From positions 175,136,697-175,200,696 of the forward strand of contig CM054063.1 in assembly GCA_028641055.1 (NCBI GenBank): DNA of 64,000 nucleotides, in the 5' to 3' direction. Source of the DNA: Alopecurus myosuroides (Eukaryota > Streptophyta > Magnoliopsida > Poales > Poaceae). The notes beneath the pieces are model-generated. The model had not been told where the DNA came from. It saw only the letters and a program-made list of their open reading frames with translations, and ran no database searches. Of the stretch, positions 8,845-21,356 are shown one piece after another. Each line of letters opens with the position of its first letter. Position 1 is the stretch's first letter. The position numbers were made by a program, and so were the translations under genes.

Positions 8845-9212
8845 CCCTCTACACTGAGGTGGAGGCGAGAGAAGCTCGAGAAGACGACGTTGACCTGCTT
8901 GAAGAAGCAAGAGAGCTGACTCTGTCACGTTCGGCTATCTACCAGCAAAACCTGCGGCGTTATCATAGCCGAAAGGTAAACCCAAGGGTTTTCCGAGAAG
9001 GAGACATGGTCCTTAGGCTTGTGCAGCGCACAGCCGGGATGCACAAGTTGTCTCCTCCATGGGAAGGGCCTTTCATTGTGAGCAAAGCGCTGCACAACGA
9101 TGCTTACTATCTTATAGATGCGCGCCCACCACAGGCGAACAGGGCAAATAAAGCTGGAGAGGAAACCAAGCGCCCTTGGAATGTAGCTCTACTCCGTCGT
9201 TTTCATTCGTGA
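8839..9212 (+). pseudogene. T1 integrase C-terminal domain, frameshifted
   Basis: Encodes the usual Ty3-type integrase tail in a frame shifted from the rest of pol: a helical AREAREDD...LLEEARELTL segment, then YHSRKVNPRVFREGDMVL and the SH3-like WEGPFIV, ending LLRRFHS*. Adding one C to the run at 8834-8838 would bring it into frame, so this is a single-base deletion and not a separate gene. With it, pol would end at 9212. Confidence 0.85.
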
Positions 9213-9893
9213 GCAAAGATGTGTATGTACCCTCTTATCCGAGTTGAAATTCTACTCTGCAATCTGAAATTGATCTCGGGGACTGCCCTCGTCCAAAATT
9301 GCTCTAAGTGTTTTTACTCGGCTTTACCTTTTGCCTATTTGGTTGCTCTACTTCAAAATTCAAAGGTACATTGAGTACTGTGTTTAAACCTACATGCCAA
9401 CTCTTCGACTTTGCTGCTGTCCGAAACCCGGCTTCATGGCAAGCAAGAGAACAAGCAAAAGGTCCATGAGCACAAGAAAAATTACTAAGGAAAGGAAGAG
9501 TGCAGGAACCGAGTAGGGCGCTTTTATTACTGTTCTGTGTCTCATCTTTTCGGCTAAGTGGTGGGCTGCGTTACTATGATTGTTTCTAAGCGGCTAAGTA
9601 TTTGCAGCTCTACTCTTTAACTCCTGTGACTCGAATACCAAAAAAGCAACAAGTTGCGGGTAGAGCTAAGACGAAAAGGGAGAGTGAATAAGAAATGCAA
9701 CTCGGGGACTCGCATGATAACGCAACTCGGCATCAAGCCCAAGCTGAACAAATTGATTAAGTTGAAAATATCAAGTGGGAATAAAATTGAGTAGCAAGCA
9801 ACCAAAAGTGTAAAATAGTCTGATACATCTGCACCCGGCATCCCGGGGATCTGATAAATGTTTAAGCGGTAAGTTTGCAGGAGGAAATCAAAT
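9213..9893 (+). other. T1 non-coding spacer between pol and antisense gene
   Basis: No coding sequence. It contains another TCGGGGACTGC word (9276-9286) shortly after the pol stop and a partial one near 9704. It would be the 3' untranslated region and termination zone of the antisense gene, which ends at 9894 on the other strand. I see no clear terminator. Confidence 0.5.
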
Positions 9894-12800
9894 TCAGGTC
9901 GACGTGGTGTTCTCGGTGCTCGCCTTGGTTGCTTCGTCTTCATCAGTGGCCTTGGTGGCGTCCGCCTCTGTGCTGGCGTCAACAGTCCTCGCTTGCTCGG
10001 CGTCAGGTTCGGTGGTCAACTGCTCAGAGGTTGCAGTGGCCACCGAGATGGGCGTTGTCGCGGAGGCGGAGCCGGTCTCGGGGGCGCGGAGGTTGACGGT
10101 GTCGTCAAGAGCAGCTCCTGATGAGGTGCCAGACTCGAGGGCGGCTGTGTCGATCTCCTCGACCTCTTCATCGCTACTCGCGACGACCGCAGCCTTCCCT
10201 TTCCCGGCCTTGCCCCTAGGTGAATCGAAGAAGCCCGAGTCCAGCTCGGAATCTGATTCTTCGGCCCCCTCCTCGTCCTCCTCCACCTCGGTGTCGGGTT
10301 TAGTGAGGCCTTCGACGAAGGTTGCCGTGTCAGCATACTCCACAACCTCATGCGCAATTAGCTTGCGCATGGTCACGCAGTTGGGGTCCGTCTCCCACTT
10401 GGAATTGGCGCGCTTCCCGCGGATAATCTGCATGTTCAAGTTCTCATACCAGGAGGCGACGCAGAGCAGCATCAAATCAGCACCCGCCCGAGCTCCAGAG
10501 GCGCGCCACTTCTTCAATTCGGCCTTCACGTTGCGCAGCTTCAGAGCAAGGCCACAAATAGTTGTTGGCGCAGGATCCTGAGGCCAGAAGAGCTCGTGGA
10601 GCTGGAAGCCGGTGCGCACCAGGTCAGTGCCCACGCCGGCTAGGCGTTCGAACTGCCCTCGCATCACCAGCATGCTATCCTCGATCTCGGCTCTGGTGTC
10701 CGCAGCCTCGCCCTTCTCAATACGAGCTGCTTGGGCCTTGGCCAAAGCAGGCGCGCAAGAGGACACGATGTCAGGGAAGATTTCTGCAAAAAGCAAGTGA
10801 GAAATTCAGTAACAGAATTAGAGAGGAGGTAGAACCGAGAAGAAGAGATGCAGAAAGGAGAAAACTTACGATTCAACTCGTGGCGCAGCCCCTGCAGCTG
10901 GCTCTTCCATGCTTCTTCATTGGATACATGCTTCTCCTCGAGCAAGCGGAGCCCCTCCAGCTGAGTAAAGAGCCCAGCATTGGCTTTTTTCAGCACCTCG
11001 CACTCCTGCTCGAGGGCTTTCACCTTGGCATTGGCTGTTGTCTCGGCCTTTGCCTTCTCGGCGATGACTCTGTCCCTCTCGTCACCAAGCTTGATAGCAT
11101 CCTGGAGCGCAGTCTGCAGCTGGACTTGGAGCTGCTCCATCTCGGTAGTATGTCCTTTCAGCAACTCGACAGCCTGGCTGGACAGCTGCTGCTGCACCTC
11201 AGCAGGTTTGAGGCAGTCTTGATGCTCCTCAGCAAATTTCTTATGGTCTTCTGAAAAGAGCAAAGCACGGTTAGCAGAGAAGCGAAAAGAAAGAAACCCA
11301 GGAGAAGCCGAATAGACGGTGGTTTACCTTCAAGTCTCTTGATGGTGGCTTGGCCATTTTCCACGAAGGCACGGCAGTTCTCGTGCTCGTCAACCAGGGC
11401 TTTCAACTTCCCTGCAGAGTCAAATCAGTTAGCGCAGAAAACAGAAGCGGGCGTAAACAATAAACGCAAGAACCGCGTAGCTAGAAGCGTACCTTCCACC
11501 TCAGACAGCTTCATGGTACTGTTCATCACTTCCTTGTCAGCTTCCTCGGCGCTCACTTTCTCTTTCTCCAAGGCAGCAATGTGTCTCTTGGCAATGGCAT
11601 GATTCCAGAGAAGTTGACGGTGCAAGTTAGTCCGCTTCAGTACGCTGTTCTGAAAAGAGAAAAGAAGATGAATCAGACAAAGAAGTTGAGATTCAACCCG
11701 AGAAGACAGTTACTCGAGAGAGTATTTGTCTACTCGGCCAGAATCTCGGGGACTGGGTGATGGCTAAGGAAAAGGAAGACGGGTAGAAAAGAAGAAAAGA
11801 TGCAACTCGGAAAGGTTGATTAGGAACTTACCGCGTAGGATTGCTCGAGGTCCTCGGCGTTCTTGCGGTGGACAAACATCTTGGCAGCAAGTGTAGCAGA
11901 GGTGGTCGAGACAGTCATGGGTTTGCAACCCAAGTCCACCTTGTTCCAATCCTGACGCATATGGTCGATGTCGCCCAGATCGATGCCGTTCCAGTTGGGG
12001 TTGCCGAGAACTTTGCTGTCCCACTTGGCGTCGATGAAGCCGATCAGGTCGAGTACTTGCTCGAGGCTCTGGGATGTTATCGCCTGGTATCGAGCTCCCC
12101 GAGAAGCAATGGAGACAGACTTGTCTTGATTTGGGGCCGGGGGCCTGGAGTCCACTGCCACGGCTTTCCTCCCTCTCTGAAGAGCAAGATTCCGGTCTGT
12201 GGGGGAGAAGCCGACCTGGTGCTGTTGGCTAACCTTCACCATGTAATAAGGGTAGCAGGGCTGATCAGCTATAGTAGCGGCGGCAGGAACCGCATTGGGA
12301 TTGCGGATAACCAGCTGCCTGGACTGGCCAGTTGATGTTTGCGGCGGCATGTCGGCAGCTCTCTTCTTTGCTTTCTCCTTCTGAGCAGTTGGCTTCTCGG
12401 CCTTCTTCTTCTCGGTCTCCTTCTTCTCAGCCTTCTCCTTCTCAGCTCTCTCCTTCTCGGCTGCCTCCTTCTCGGAAGCATCTTGGGCACTCTTCCTAGT
12501 AACCGGCTTGGCTGAAGGGCCGGTTGCAGCTTGGGGTTGCGGCACCAGGGAGGAGTCTGGCTGAGCGCCACCTTGGTCAGTTGGTGGCGCCAGGGGCGCG
12601 CTGTCTGATGCGCCATCTGGTTGGGCGCTACTCTGCGCGGCGTCTGGTTGCACGTCGCTCAGAGGATAATGCCCAGTCGCGTCCTCTACCCGCTGTTCAG
12701 CAGCAGGATCTGGCTGGGAGATATCCATTGCTTCCACCCGCGCCTGGGACGCAGGATCTTCTTGCGCAGCACCCCCTGTGGCTGGCTGCTCCTGTTCTGC

Positions 12801-13086
12801 TCCTGGCCGCTCGAGGGCGGCGTCATCATTCATCTCTTGATCTTGGTTCTCCTCGGCGGTGTTGGCCGGAGGAGACGGTGGCTTCTCTTGATGAGCAGTG
12901 TCCTGCGCCTCCTGCTCGGCGCGGGATTGTTGCTCTGGGTCGGTGCCTTGGGCATCAGTGCCCTGTGGTTGTGCGTTGGCGGTGGTATTCTCATCATCGT
13001 CGAGGTTGATTAACTTGTCGACGTCGATGGCAGCTTGCTTCTTGGCCTGGTCAGGCACGAAAGCAGCATTCGCATCTAAGGGAGCT
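9894..13086 (-). CDS. T1 antisense gene, 3' half: coiled-coil and C-terminal exons
   Basis: Five exons with GT-AG borders in consistent phase: from 13086 or 13075 to 11832, then 11649-11493, 11411-11328, 11250-10870 and 10783-9894 (TGA). The first exon has a long acidic, Gln/Ala-rich part, a KEKAEKKETEK-type charged helix and a conserved-looking tail. The next three form a coiled coil (for example ALEKEKVSAEEADKEVMN). The last has a helical domain, then EVEEDEEGAEESDSELD and a Thr/Ala/Glu-rich end. The layout parallels exons 3-6 of the T2 antisense gene. No early in-frame ATG is present, so this is the continuation of the upstream half, but the junction with exon 3 is unresolved because phases do not match. 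Function unknown. Confidence 0.65.
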
Positions 13087-13180
13087 CTGATGAGAAAGGT
13101 AAAATCAGAAATTAGAGGGAGGCAGAGGAAGATTAAGAGAAACAGCGAAGTAAAAAATTGGGAATTAACCGAGAAGAAAC

Positions 13181-14878
13181 TTATGCTTTGGTGGAGGGAA
13201 TCGTTCGTCTTGTTCTCTTCACGACCTTTTTGGTCGTCTTCTCGGATGGTTTCTTCTTCTTGGCGGGAGGCTCTAGGGCGCCGCTGCCGGTCCGCTTGCG
13301 GGTAGCAGGTGCAGCAACTGATAGAGGATTGGCCTCAAGGGCTCTCTCGTCCTCATCCTCGTCATCATCCTCGGCATCTGCAGCATCTGCGAAATCGAGA
13401 GGAAGAAAAACACTTCAGAAACAGCAGGCAAAGGGCTAGTGTTTCTCGCAGACAAAAAGCATGAATTCAGTTACCCTCTAGCTCGTCATCGGACCAATCG
13501 CGTAGAGACGTTTCGGCATGTTGCTTCTCTGTCGAAGGGGAATGAGGAAGATTGATTTGATCCGCGGTCTCGAGGGAGGCCTGGTCATCTTCTTCTCGGT
13601 CATCTGACCAATTGCCCTCGAAGCGCTCACAGCTTTCAGCTAGCTGGCGGTCAAGGACCTGAAAGACGGAGAAACATTGCAAATTAGCCGAGTAACGAGA
13701 AAGCATTCTACTCGGACAGGCGTGCAAACACAAAGCACACTGAGCCTAGGGAAATTTGCTAAGTGTTCTACTCGGCAAGGCGTGCAGACAACAAGCACAT
13801 TAAGCCTAAGCATCTCTTCTAAGTACGCTACCCGACAAGGCGTGCAAACATCAAGCATACTAAGCCTAAACAGTTCTGATAAGTGCTCTACCCGGTGCGG
13901 AATGCAATTGCTAATCGCAGTAGGAAGAGGAGAATATCTACTCGGATTGCATAAACTGGAAGCAGAGAAAGGGGAACATACCCGTGGAATCGGCTTCGTA
14001 CGGCTGAAGGGGGTAAACCCATACTCCCAATCGTCGCGGAGGCCCGTGGTCAGGATGGACCTCGCGTGCTCGGCGACGTCCGCGTTGCTGAGCTCGAACG
14101 TGGTCGTTCGAGTGCAATCGCGGGGGCCTCCCAGGTAGCACATTGGATGGGCGCGCTGCTGCAGAGGCAGCACCCGGTTCTTGATCCAGCAGGCGACGGG
14201 GTCATCGCTCTTGAGGCCCTCTCCGATTAGCGCAGCGAGCCTCTCCTCCATCTGCACGGCGTTGCGGTCGTTGGAGGGCTTCGTCTTCCAGTTTTGCCCA
14301 GACGGAGCTCGGTTGCTCCAGGCGGGCAGGTTGATGCGGTCCGTCACCGGTCCCCCCTTCGTGGCGGGGATGTTCTTCACGTAAAGGAAAGATTTCTGCC
14401 ACATACGGACGGAATCCAACCCCTTGATGCGAGGGTGGTTGGTTCCCGTCCGCTGCAGCATCATGGCGCTGCCGGTGTCGGTTACCCGACTGCCAGTGGC
14501 CGCGCCATCCTTCTTCCCCTTGCTCTGCTGACGGAGATGGAAGTACTTCAGCCATGTCTGTACCGTGGGGCGGACGCCGAGAAAGGCCTCGCACACCACG
14601 GTATGATAGGCAAGGAAGACGACCGCATTCGGAGGGAGGTGATGCATCTGAACACCGAAGTGATCCAGGAAGGAACGGAGAAAATCGGATGCCGGCAGGC
14701 CGAATCCTCGCGCGAAGTGCGCGAGGAAGACGACATGCTCGCCCTCCCGCGGGGCCGGAACGAGTTCGCCGTCGGACGGCCGGCACTGAACACCAGGAGG
14801 AACCCTCCGGGTGTTCACGAGCCAGGAGCAGTCGTCGATGGTAACATCAGAACCAGCCCAGCCGGCGCGAGCAGCCAT
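13181..14878 (-). CDS. T1 antisense gene, 5' half: Transposase_28-like protein
   Basis: ATG at 14878. Exon 1 is 14878-13982 (299 codons), exon 2 is 13658-13475, exon 3 is 13386-13181 ending TAA; borders are GT-AG and phases agree, giving 428 residues. Exon 1 holds the family signature of Pfam Transposase_28 ('putative gypsy type transposon'): EGEHVVFLAHFARGFGLP, then HHLPPNAVVFLAYHTVVCEAFLG. Exon 3 is strongly basic (PPAKKKKPSEKTTKKVVK), consistent with nuclear localisation. A TATA box lies 175 bp upstream. Extra antisense ORFs are known in Tat-lineage elements; their role is not established. Either the protein ends here, or the TAA is a late mutation in one long gene continuing to 9894. Confidence 0.72.
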
Positions 14879-15045
14879 GGCAGCGAACGAGAAGGTGGTG
14901 GAAGTTGGAGGAATTGGGTGGAGAGAACGAATCCGCAGCGGCGCAAACAGTTGCGCGGCGGCGGAGAGCTCGGCGGAGAAGAAAGAAACAGGGCAGAGAA
15001 AGAGGAAAGTGCGGAGGAGAAAGAAGGGGAAGTTACCGGTGGGGG

Positions 15046-15053
15046 TATTTATA
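15046..15053 (-). promoter_or_regulatory. TATA box of T1 antisense gene
   Basis: TATAAATA on the minus strand in GGGTATAAATACCC, 175 bp upstream of the antisense ATG at 14878. T2 has TATAAATA 149 bp upstream of its antisense ATG. This points to an internal promoter independent of the LTRs. Confidence 0.7.
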
Positions 15054-15570
15054 CCCTCGCCTCAGATTACCGTTACCATCGGGGTAGTGGGATCGATCGT
15101 GGCCATAACACTCGTGTGGTGGGGCATGTGGCCGGATAGAAACGCACGCAAGCGCGGAACGCGCGCGTAACGGCCACAGCTGATCCCACGACCGGATCGT
15201 GGCCTATTACTGCGCTTGATGGGACATGACGAGCCGGTGGGCCCGCCCCGTGAAAACTGGGCGCGTGGCACGTCGTGTCGTGGGCAGCGAAACGACGGGG
15301 TCACGGATGCTTGACACGTGTCCAGTCGCAGCACGGAAGGCTGGATAGTGCTGAGCGCTGCAGAGACGCTAGAGGAGAATTTCTCTAAGTCCTTTTACTC
15401 GGACACAGAGAAGGAAACTAGCCCTATTCGGAAAAGAGGAGACCCAAGGTACTTTCCAGAGTACTACTCGGAGGTTCTTACTCGGCATCTTGAGGTTCAA
15501 GGGCTATGTTGCAAAGATTGGTTTTAAGCTGGCAGAGCCTAGTGAATGAGTTCGCAAGACTCTACCAGCT

Positions 15571-15581
15571 TCGGGGACTGC
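15571..15581 (+). other. Polypurine-type tract of T1
   Basis: TCGGGGACTGC directly abuts the TG of the 3' LTR, the expected place for the plus-strand primer. It is not a pure purine run, but the same word recurs at 7679-7820 and 9276-9286. Confidence 0.65.
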
Positions 15582-16456
15582 TGTCGGGGGGTTACCCCCG
15601 AGTAGGGTAAAGACAAGTGGTAAAAGCAACTATCAGAAGAGAGGTTTGGTCGAGTAGCCGCCTACCCGGTACTTGCTACCCGGTCGACTGCTACTCGGTC
15701 TCACCTCAAGATGACCAGAAGAAAGAATCAATCAAGTTCTGTCCATTCGAGTAGAAGAGTTGGCCCGAGTAAAACTGGCGGGAACCTACTCGGGCCAGAA
15801 AGTCAAAGGAGCCATTCTGACACAGGATCCCGCGTATCCTGGGTCCGTACTTGGCACTATTCGAACTACTGTTCATCTGGGACCGGCCTGCCTGACAGTG
15901 ACAGCATGGAAGCAGGCGGTCGCAGGATAAGGGGGCCCCAGTCTGTGTTTGACACAGTGATACCAGTCTGTCCCCTTGGTTTTGCCCAACGACTTTCCGG
16001 ATGCAGCCAAGATTAGGAACCAAAGCTGTCAGCGGGAACTCGGAAGAAGGACGATGTGCACACTATGTCGACACTTGTCCATGTTTGGACGTACCTGGCT
16101 GGGCACCGTGTATATAAGGTGCCCCGCCGCCTCCTGCGTGAGGGATCGCGTGCTGGAACACATTGTGACCTAATTCTTGACCTAGTTCATCGTGTAGAGA
16201 GGAGAGTGGCTACTCGGTAGCAAGAACATTGTACTGTGGCCACTCGGTGAGACACCAGAATACATAGAGAAAGGCAGGAGTAGGGGTTTTACTTCCTCAC
16301 GAGGGCCCTGAACCTGTGTAGATCGTGCTGTTTGCAGTGTTTACTTCGTACCTCACGCGGCTACTCGTCGCGTGATCCCTCCCCGAGCACCTCCAGCGTC
16401 CTTCGTCCCCACATCTTTAGCCATCCTATGGCATCTGCCGTGACACCACCACGACA
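15582..16456 (+). repeat. T1 3' LTR
   Basis: 875 bp, differing from the 5' LTR by about ten substitutions and one C in the run near its start. TATA copy at 16111-16118. Followed by CCCAA at 16457-16461. Confidence 0.93.
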
Positions 16457-16461
16457 CCCAA
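16457..16461. repeat. Target site duplication of T1, right copy
   Basis: CCCAA, identical to 1402-1406; the pre-insertion locus was continuous across CCCAA. Confidence 0.93.
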
Positions 16462-17590
16462 CCATCTGCTCGTGAGCTAACAGAACAACAGATAAGGTAG
16501 GAGAGAGAGGGAGGAAGGAAGGCCAGGGTAGGTTCTGGATGGATACTGCTTGTGGAGATATTCAAGGGAGACGAGGAAAAAAATGGTGCGGAAACGAACC
16601 TTGAAGAGATAAGGTAGAGGATGTGTGGAGGAGGCAAGAACATATGACAGGGGCATGTGGTGGGCCTGGCTTCTTCTCATGCCACGATAGTGCTATGTGT
16701 CGCATGCATGAACGGAGGATGCGTGCGTTCCGTCCCCCAAAGGTTTCTAAGTGTTTTCCTTCTCAGATTAGCTTATCGCGAGACGCAGTCGTGCGTCGTT
16801 GATTTTTGTTTGTGTGGTGTTGTTCGATCCCGAGGGCATTGGGCTGCCCCGACCATGTGCGCCCGAGCGATTCTGGTCCTTGATCCCCTTTGCAACCTCT
16901 CCTCCGCTCACCCACCCAGTTCCCTCTATGCGGCGCTCAAATCGGCAGCGGAATTTTCTCGGATTTTCTGCTATGGTCAGAACAACAGAAATGGAGGATC
17001 CTCGTTGGAGATGCATCAAGAAATCCCCGAAGAACAAAGGCTATACCGAATCATACAAATTTATAAATTGCCTGTGATGTTTAGCCGATTGCACCTTGAT
17101 TGCCCAGTAGTCGTTTATTAGGGTGATTCTTCACTTAAAAATATCAAGATAGTTCGGGTTATCCCAATTGTAGCATCGTCAAACCGTCATGTGTACACGT
17201 TCATCACTTGGATATATGGGTCAACGTGCATCTTCTTGCCGGGAGGTGGGTTATAGTTTTATCACTTGGTTAGAAGGTGCATTCTATATGGCGGAGTCAA
17301 TTGGTTGTCTTGTCATTCAGGCATGAAAGTCATGCGCTCGTAACACACACATCGAAAGATGAGCGAGAATCACATGTATGATTGGCATGGTGGCCTACTC
17401 TCTAGGTTATGGTTGGTTGAGGTGGATACACCCTTCTAATAATAATCTATTGGGATCTCGTTGCACTGAAAGTTGATCTTGAGTAATATCAGTTTCAGTG
17501 GGAGCATATCTTAATATCAATTTTATTGAATTAAGTAGTGCAACTTAATTATGAACTATAGTGTTTAAATAAACTTGTTTTATTGTAGAG
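16462..17590. other. No recognisable gene
   Basis: Flank of the T1 insertion followed by sequence leading to a degenerate copia gag. Short ORFs here have no familiar motifs. The last part (17400-17590) may be the remains of a copia LTR/leader; no LTR end or primer site could be fixed. Confidence 0.4.
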
Positions 17591-18250
17591 ATGGATCCCT
17601 TTGAAAACATAAATATGAGTGAGTTGTTGGGTTACACAATTTAACTAAGGAATGCGTGAACTTCTGTGATTGGGGTCAGGATCTGAGAGCTACTCTCAGA
17701 GGTCTTGGGGTAGAGCATGTGCTGGACACTGAAGTTCCGACACATGATGGAGAGCATTATCGATTGGGAGATGAGAAGTATAAAGTTTATATGATCATTA
17801 TGGAAAGGCTGAGTTCTGAGTTGAGTGATAGTTATCCACACTATTGCCCCTTCCGTTTCATGGAAGTTTTGAAGGCTCGGTTCTCTATGCAACTCTATCA
17901 TGGTCATCAACAAAATTTATGATGAACTGTCCAGGTGCAAACTTAATTGCCTTGGCCTTTGAGGGAGCACACAGACAAGTTCACAGAGATACTGCAAAAT
18001 CTTAAGGATATTGGTTTTGCAATTCAAGAAAAGCTAGCAGCTGTCACACTCCTCATGTCACTTCCATCGCATTACTTTGGATTTGTGGCTTGCTACAATA
18101 TGATGGAAGTGGATACGACGGTTGAAGAAGTTTTCCATATGCTCATGTCAGTTGAAATGGATGTTTTCATTCAAGTCGTGATGAATGCACTAAAAGGCAA
18201 AGACAAGTGGAAAGTCCATGCAAGGTATAAGAACTATACCAATTATTGAT
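17591..18250 (+). pseudogene. Degenerate Ty1/copia gag
   Basis: Starts ATGGATCCCTTTGAAAAC and soon hits TAA (17640s). It then reads through NFCDWGQDLRATLRGLG, LSSELSDSYP and, after another break near 17920, LAAVTLLMSLPSHYFGFV. The pattern matches plant copia gag (UBN2-like: a DW near the start, LL.SLP.S.). Several stops and frame changes show it is dead. It lies upstream of and in the same direction as the copia-type 3' LTR starting at 24016, so the two are probably one old element opened by later insertions. Confidence 0.6.
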
Positions 18251-19930
18251 ATTTTCTTTTCTCAAAGATATTTTGGTATTGGATAGTAAAATTTCTCAGT
18301 TTGCAATTTATTGCAGAGTGAGAAGGAAAAGAGGAAAGAGAAGCTGGAAGCATGGAAGGCGAAGTGGAAGACGCATTAATGGCGCCACACCAGCTGCATC
18401 ATACACAAAGTCCCAAGTCAATAAAGAGGATCAACACTAAGACTTCAAAATAATAGTTATTTTGAGTCCAATCATTATGTAATGAATATTTTATGTTCGT
18501 GAACCCTATTGAGTTTGAATTATAAAATATGTGTGGGAATTCCAAGCTTAGAAATTCAAATTTTATGATCTTCTTTATTGTGTTATGTCAATTAGTTTTA
18601 TTATTAAGTCTTAAATATTTTGATTCAAATTATAGCTCAAGTTTGAGTAATAGTTTATGGCTTGTTAAATAAATTGGAGATATGTCTTTTATTTGATTTG
18701 TCAAGGTTGAAAGAGTGCCTTCAAAATATTTAATATGCTAGCCACTTGTGAATTTCGAAATTCACATAAGTCATGGATGTTTTTTCTCAGTTGACTTAAT
18801 TCCATTGAAGATTCCATGTGATAAGTTAATCATATTGATGAAGTGGAATAGATGAAATAATTAAAATTTCAGTGTTTCATAAAAGTCAGTGGGAGTATTT
18901 TGAATCAAAAACTGAGATTGATGAAATCTGATTGAAGTAGAAAAGGTCTTAATAAAAATTATAACATGGTTGAGAAAGAACGTTTTCTTAGTAAAAAATT
19001 ACTCATGATGAACTTTGAGAGATTCAAAATTATCGTGACAATAAAATCTTTGTGAGACAAGAATTTTTAAAAAATATATAATTGTCAAATTTCTTTGTGT
19101 GATAAAGTGATAACGTGAAACGAAAATAATTCTCAACCCGCTAAAAAAAATTATTTTGTTTGTTTGTTAAAGTTGGGGCTATGTCATTAATTAAATTAGA
19201 GTTATTTTAATAATATGTTCTTAGTAATCAATATTGCTCAAGCATGATGCATAATTGATTAAAAGGTTTTTCATAAAACCAATAAGTTTATTCGTAGTAA
19301 ATTTCCACTTTTAACCAATAAGTTTTAAACACGTTGGATTAAGGAGAAAAATGTCTTCTTGTGAAAGAGATGTGGAAATTATATTAAGTTGGGATTGTGA
19401 ATCTTTGGAGAAGGATTGAATAAAAAGGCCAACACGTAAATGTTTCCAATTCATCACCTTGTCCAGGAATTTATGTATGAGATACATAAATTTCAAACTT
19501 AATTTTTGAATAAATGTCATATGAGGAATTTGGTGTCATATTCACTTTGATAAATATTCATCGAAATTCCAAGACAATGACCACAATGTGCAAAATAAAA
19601 CAAACAAGATAGTGGTACTCATAAATATATGATATTGGATTATCATATAGATCGATGTTAAAAGAAGATATCATTCTGACTCCAAGATTTTATCTTAAGA
19701 GTAAGTTGGAATGCTTTTATAAACAGAAATGTGGAGTTACCCCCAGGGGCAATACCACCACTCCCATTGTCGTTAGATCATCTTTGATATTTGGACCACA
19801 CGTACAGTTCCCTTGTTGTATTCTATGAACTAGAGTGATTAGAGACTTATACAAACACTGTTAATAGCCCGCGCATCCGTATCCTGCCAGGCTTGGACCA
19901 CATGCACGGTTCACTCGGTAAATATGCACT
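18251..19930. other. AT-rich relic, probably copia interior
   Basis: A basic Lys/Arg-rich stretch near 18310-18430 may be the end of the copia gag. The rest is AT-rich with no ORF of note and no motif I recognise. Its style matches 22490-24010, which supports one degenerate element. Confidence 0.4.
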
Positions 19931-21356
19931 CCGCTGGCACCGTCTTGAATTCTTGATGCACGTAGATGTACGCTCGTTGGGAGGCCCCAAGAGGAAGGTA
20001 TCAAGATCACAATAGCAAGTTTTCCCTCAGAAAGAAACCAATGTTTAATCGACCAATAGGAGAAAGAAATCACTTCAGAAGATTGATGACAGCTGAAGTT
20101 GGCATGGAGCACTACCAGGCTCAGCAGCAACGTAGAATCTGCACAACACAATCAAGATACTTTGCCTCAACGAAACAGTGAGGCTGTCAATCTCACCGGT
20201 TTTGCTAACACAAAGGATTAGATGTATAGTGTGGAAAATAGTACTTGTTTGCAGTAAATGAAAAGAGAACAGTGATGGCAGTGAATGAGAGGAAAACAAT
20301 GATTGCAGTAAAGAAAACAACGTTTGGAGTGGTTGTATTATCAGTGTAAAAGAATGGACCGGTGTCCTCGGGTATTAAGTTGCAAGCAATAGATTATTGC
20401 CTTAAGTAAAGTGTGTAATGTAAACAATAAAAACATTGTTGTTTTATCCCTAATGACAACAACACATCCCCCATCCATTACGTTTCTGTCACTCGAGCGT
20501 GAATCAAAGGGATGCATGAACCCACTATCGAGCATAAATACTCCCTCTTGGAGTTAAAAGTATCAACTTGGCCAGAGCATATACTAGTAACGGAGAGCAT
20601 GCAAGATCATAAATAACATAAACATGATAGATTGATAATCACTTGACATAGCATTCAATACTCATCGGATCCTAGCAAGGACAACATGTAGCATTATAAA
20701 TAGATGATCTTGATCATGTTAGGCAGCTCACAAGATCTAAACATGAGGCATAAAGAGGAGAAGACAACCATCTAACTATTGCTATGGACCCATAGTCCAA
20801 GGATGAACTACTCACACATCACTCCGAAGGCAGGCGTGGTGATGTAGAACCCTCCCGTCATGATTCCCTCTCCCGGCAGGGTGCCGAGGAGAGCTTCAGA
20901 ACCCTCCCGAACTAGGGTTGAAGATGACGGCGGCTACAGAACTTTTTGTGGATGGAGGCTCTATTATTTTTGGTTAACCCGAGGAGGAGCTTAAATAGGC
21001 GAAATGGTAACGTCAGTGGGCAGCCAGGGGGGCACACCACCTGGTGGCACGGCCAAGGGGCGCCACCCTATGGTGCGGTGGCTCCAGGGCCCCCCTCCGG
21101 GTCCCCTCCAGACTCCGTGTACATGTCAGATTTCTAAGACCCTGAGATTTTTTCCGTCCAATTCCGAGAATATTTCCAGAACAACTTTTCTGAAACCAAA
21201 AACAACACAAAACATGAATTGTCTCTTTGGCATCTTGTTAATAGGTTAGTCCCGGCAAATTCATATAAATGATATAAAGTGTATATAAAACATGTAGCAT
21301 ATGGCATGAAAAAAACATGGAACATCAGAAATTATAGATACGTTTGAGACGTATCA
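19931..21356 (-). repeat. LTR-type repeat copy A (TGATACGTCTC family)
   Basis: On the minus strand it starts TGATACGTCTCAAACG at 21356. It shares long colinear blocks with 49161-50826, for example ACAACACAATCAAGATACTT with ACAACACAACCAAAATACTT, AGTGAGG(C/T)TGTCAATCTCACC, and AGGCAGCTCACAAGATCTAA. Non-coding. The sequence beyond 21356 (ATCCCTAAGCTTAG) looks like internal element sequence next to an LTR, so this is probably the 3' LTR of a minus-strand non-autonomous element. Left edge approximate. Confidence 0.6.

Larger units (their letters stand above)
1407..16456 (+). mobile_element. T1: complete Ty3/gypsy element, Tat lineage (15.05 kb)
   Basis: Two nearly identical LTRs (876 and 875 bp), a perfect CCCAA duplication, a tRNA-Lys primer site and a polypurine-type tract define a full-length element. 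Domain order is leader-gag-protease, RT, RNase H, a second archaeal-type RNase H, integrase. The second RNase H is diagnostic of the Tat lineage. About 5 kb between pol and the 3' LTR holds an antisense spliced gene. By eye the LTRs differ at about ten substitutions plus one indel (about 1.1%), or roughly 0.4-0.5 My at the commonly used grass rate of 1.3e-8. The sense genes are damaged by a TAG at 3541 and a one-base frameshift near 8838, so this copy is probably not autonomous. Confidence 0.93.
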
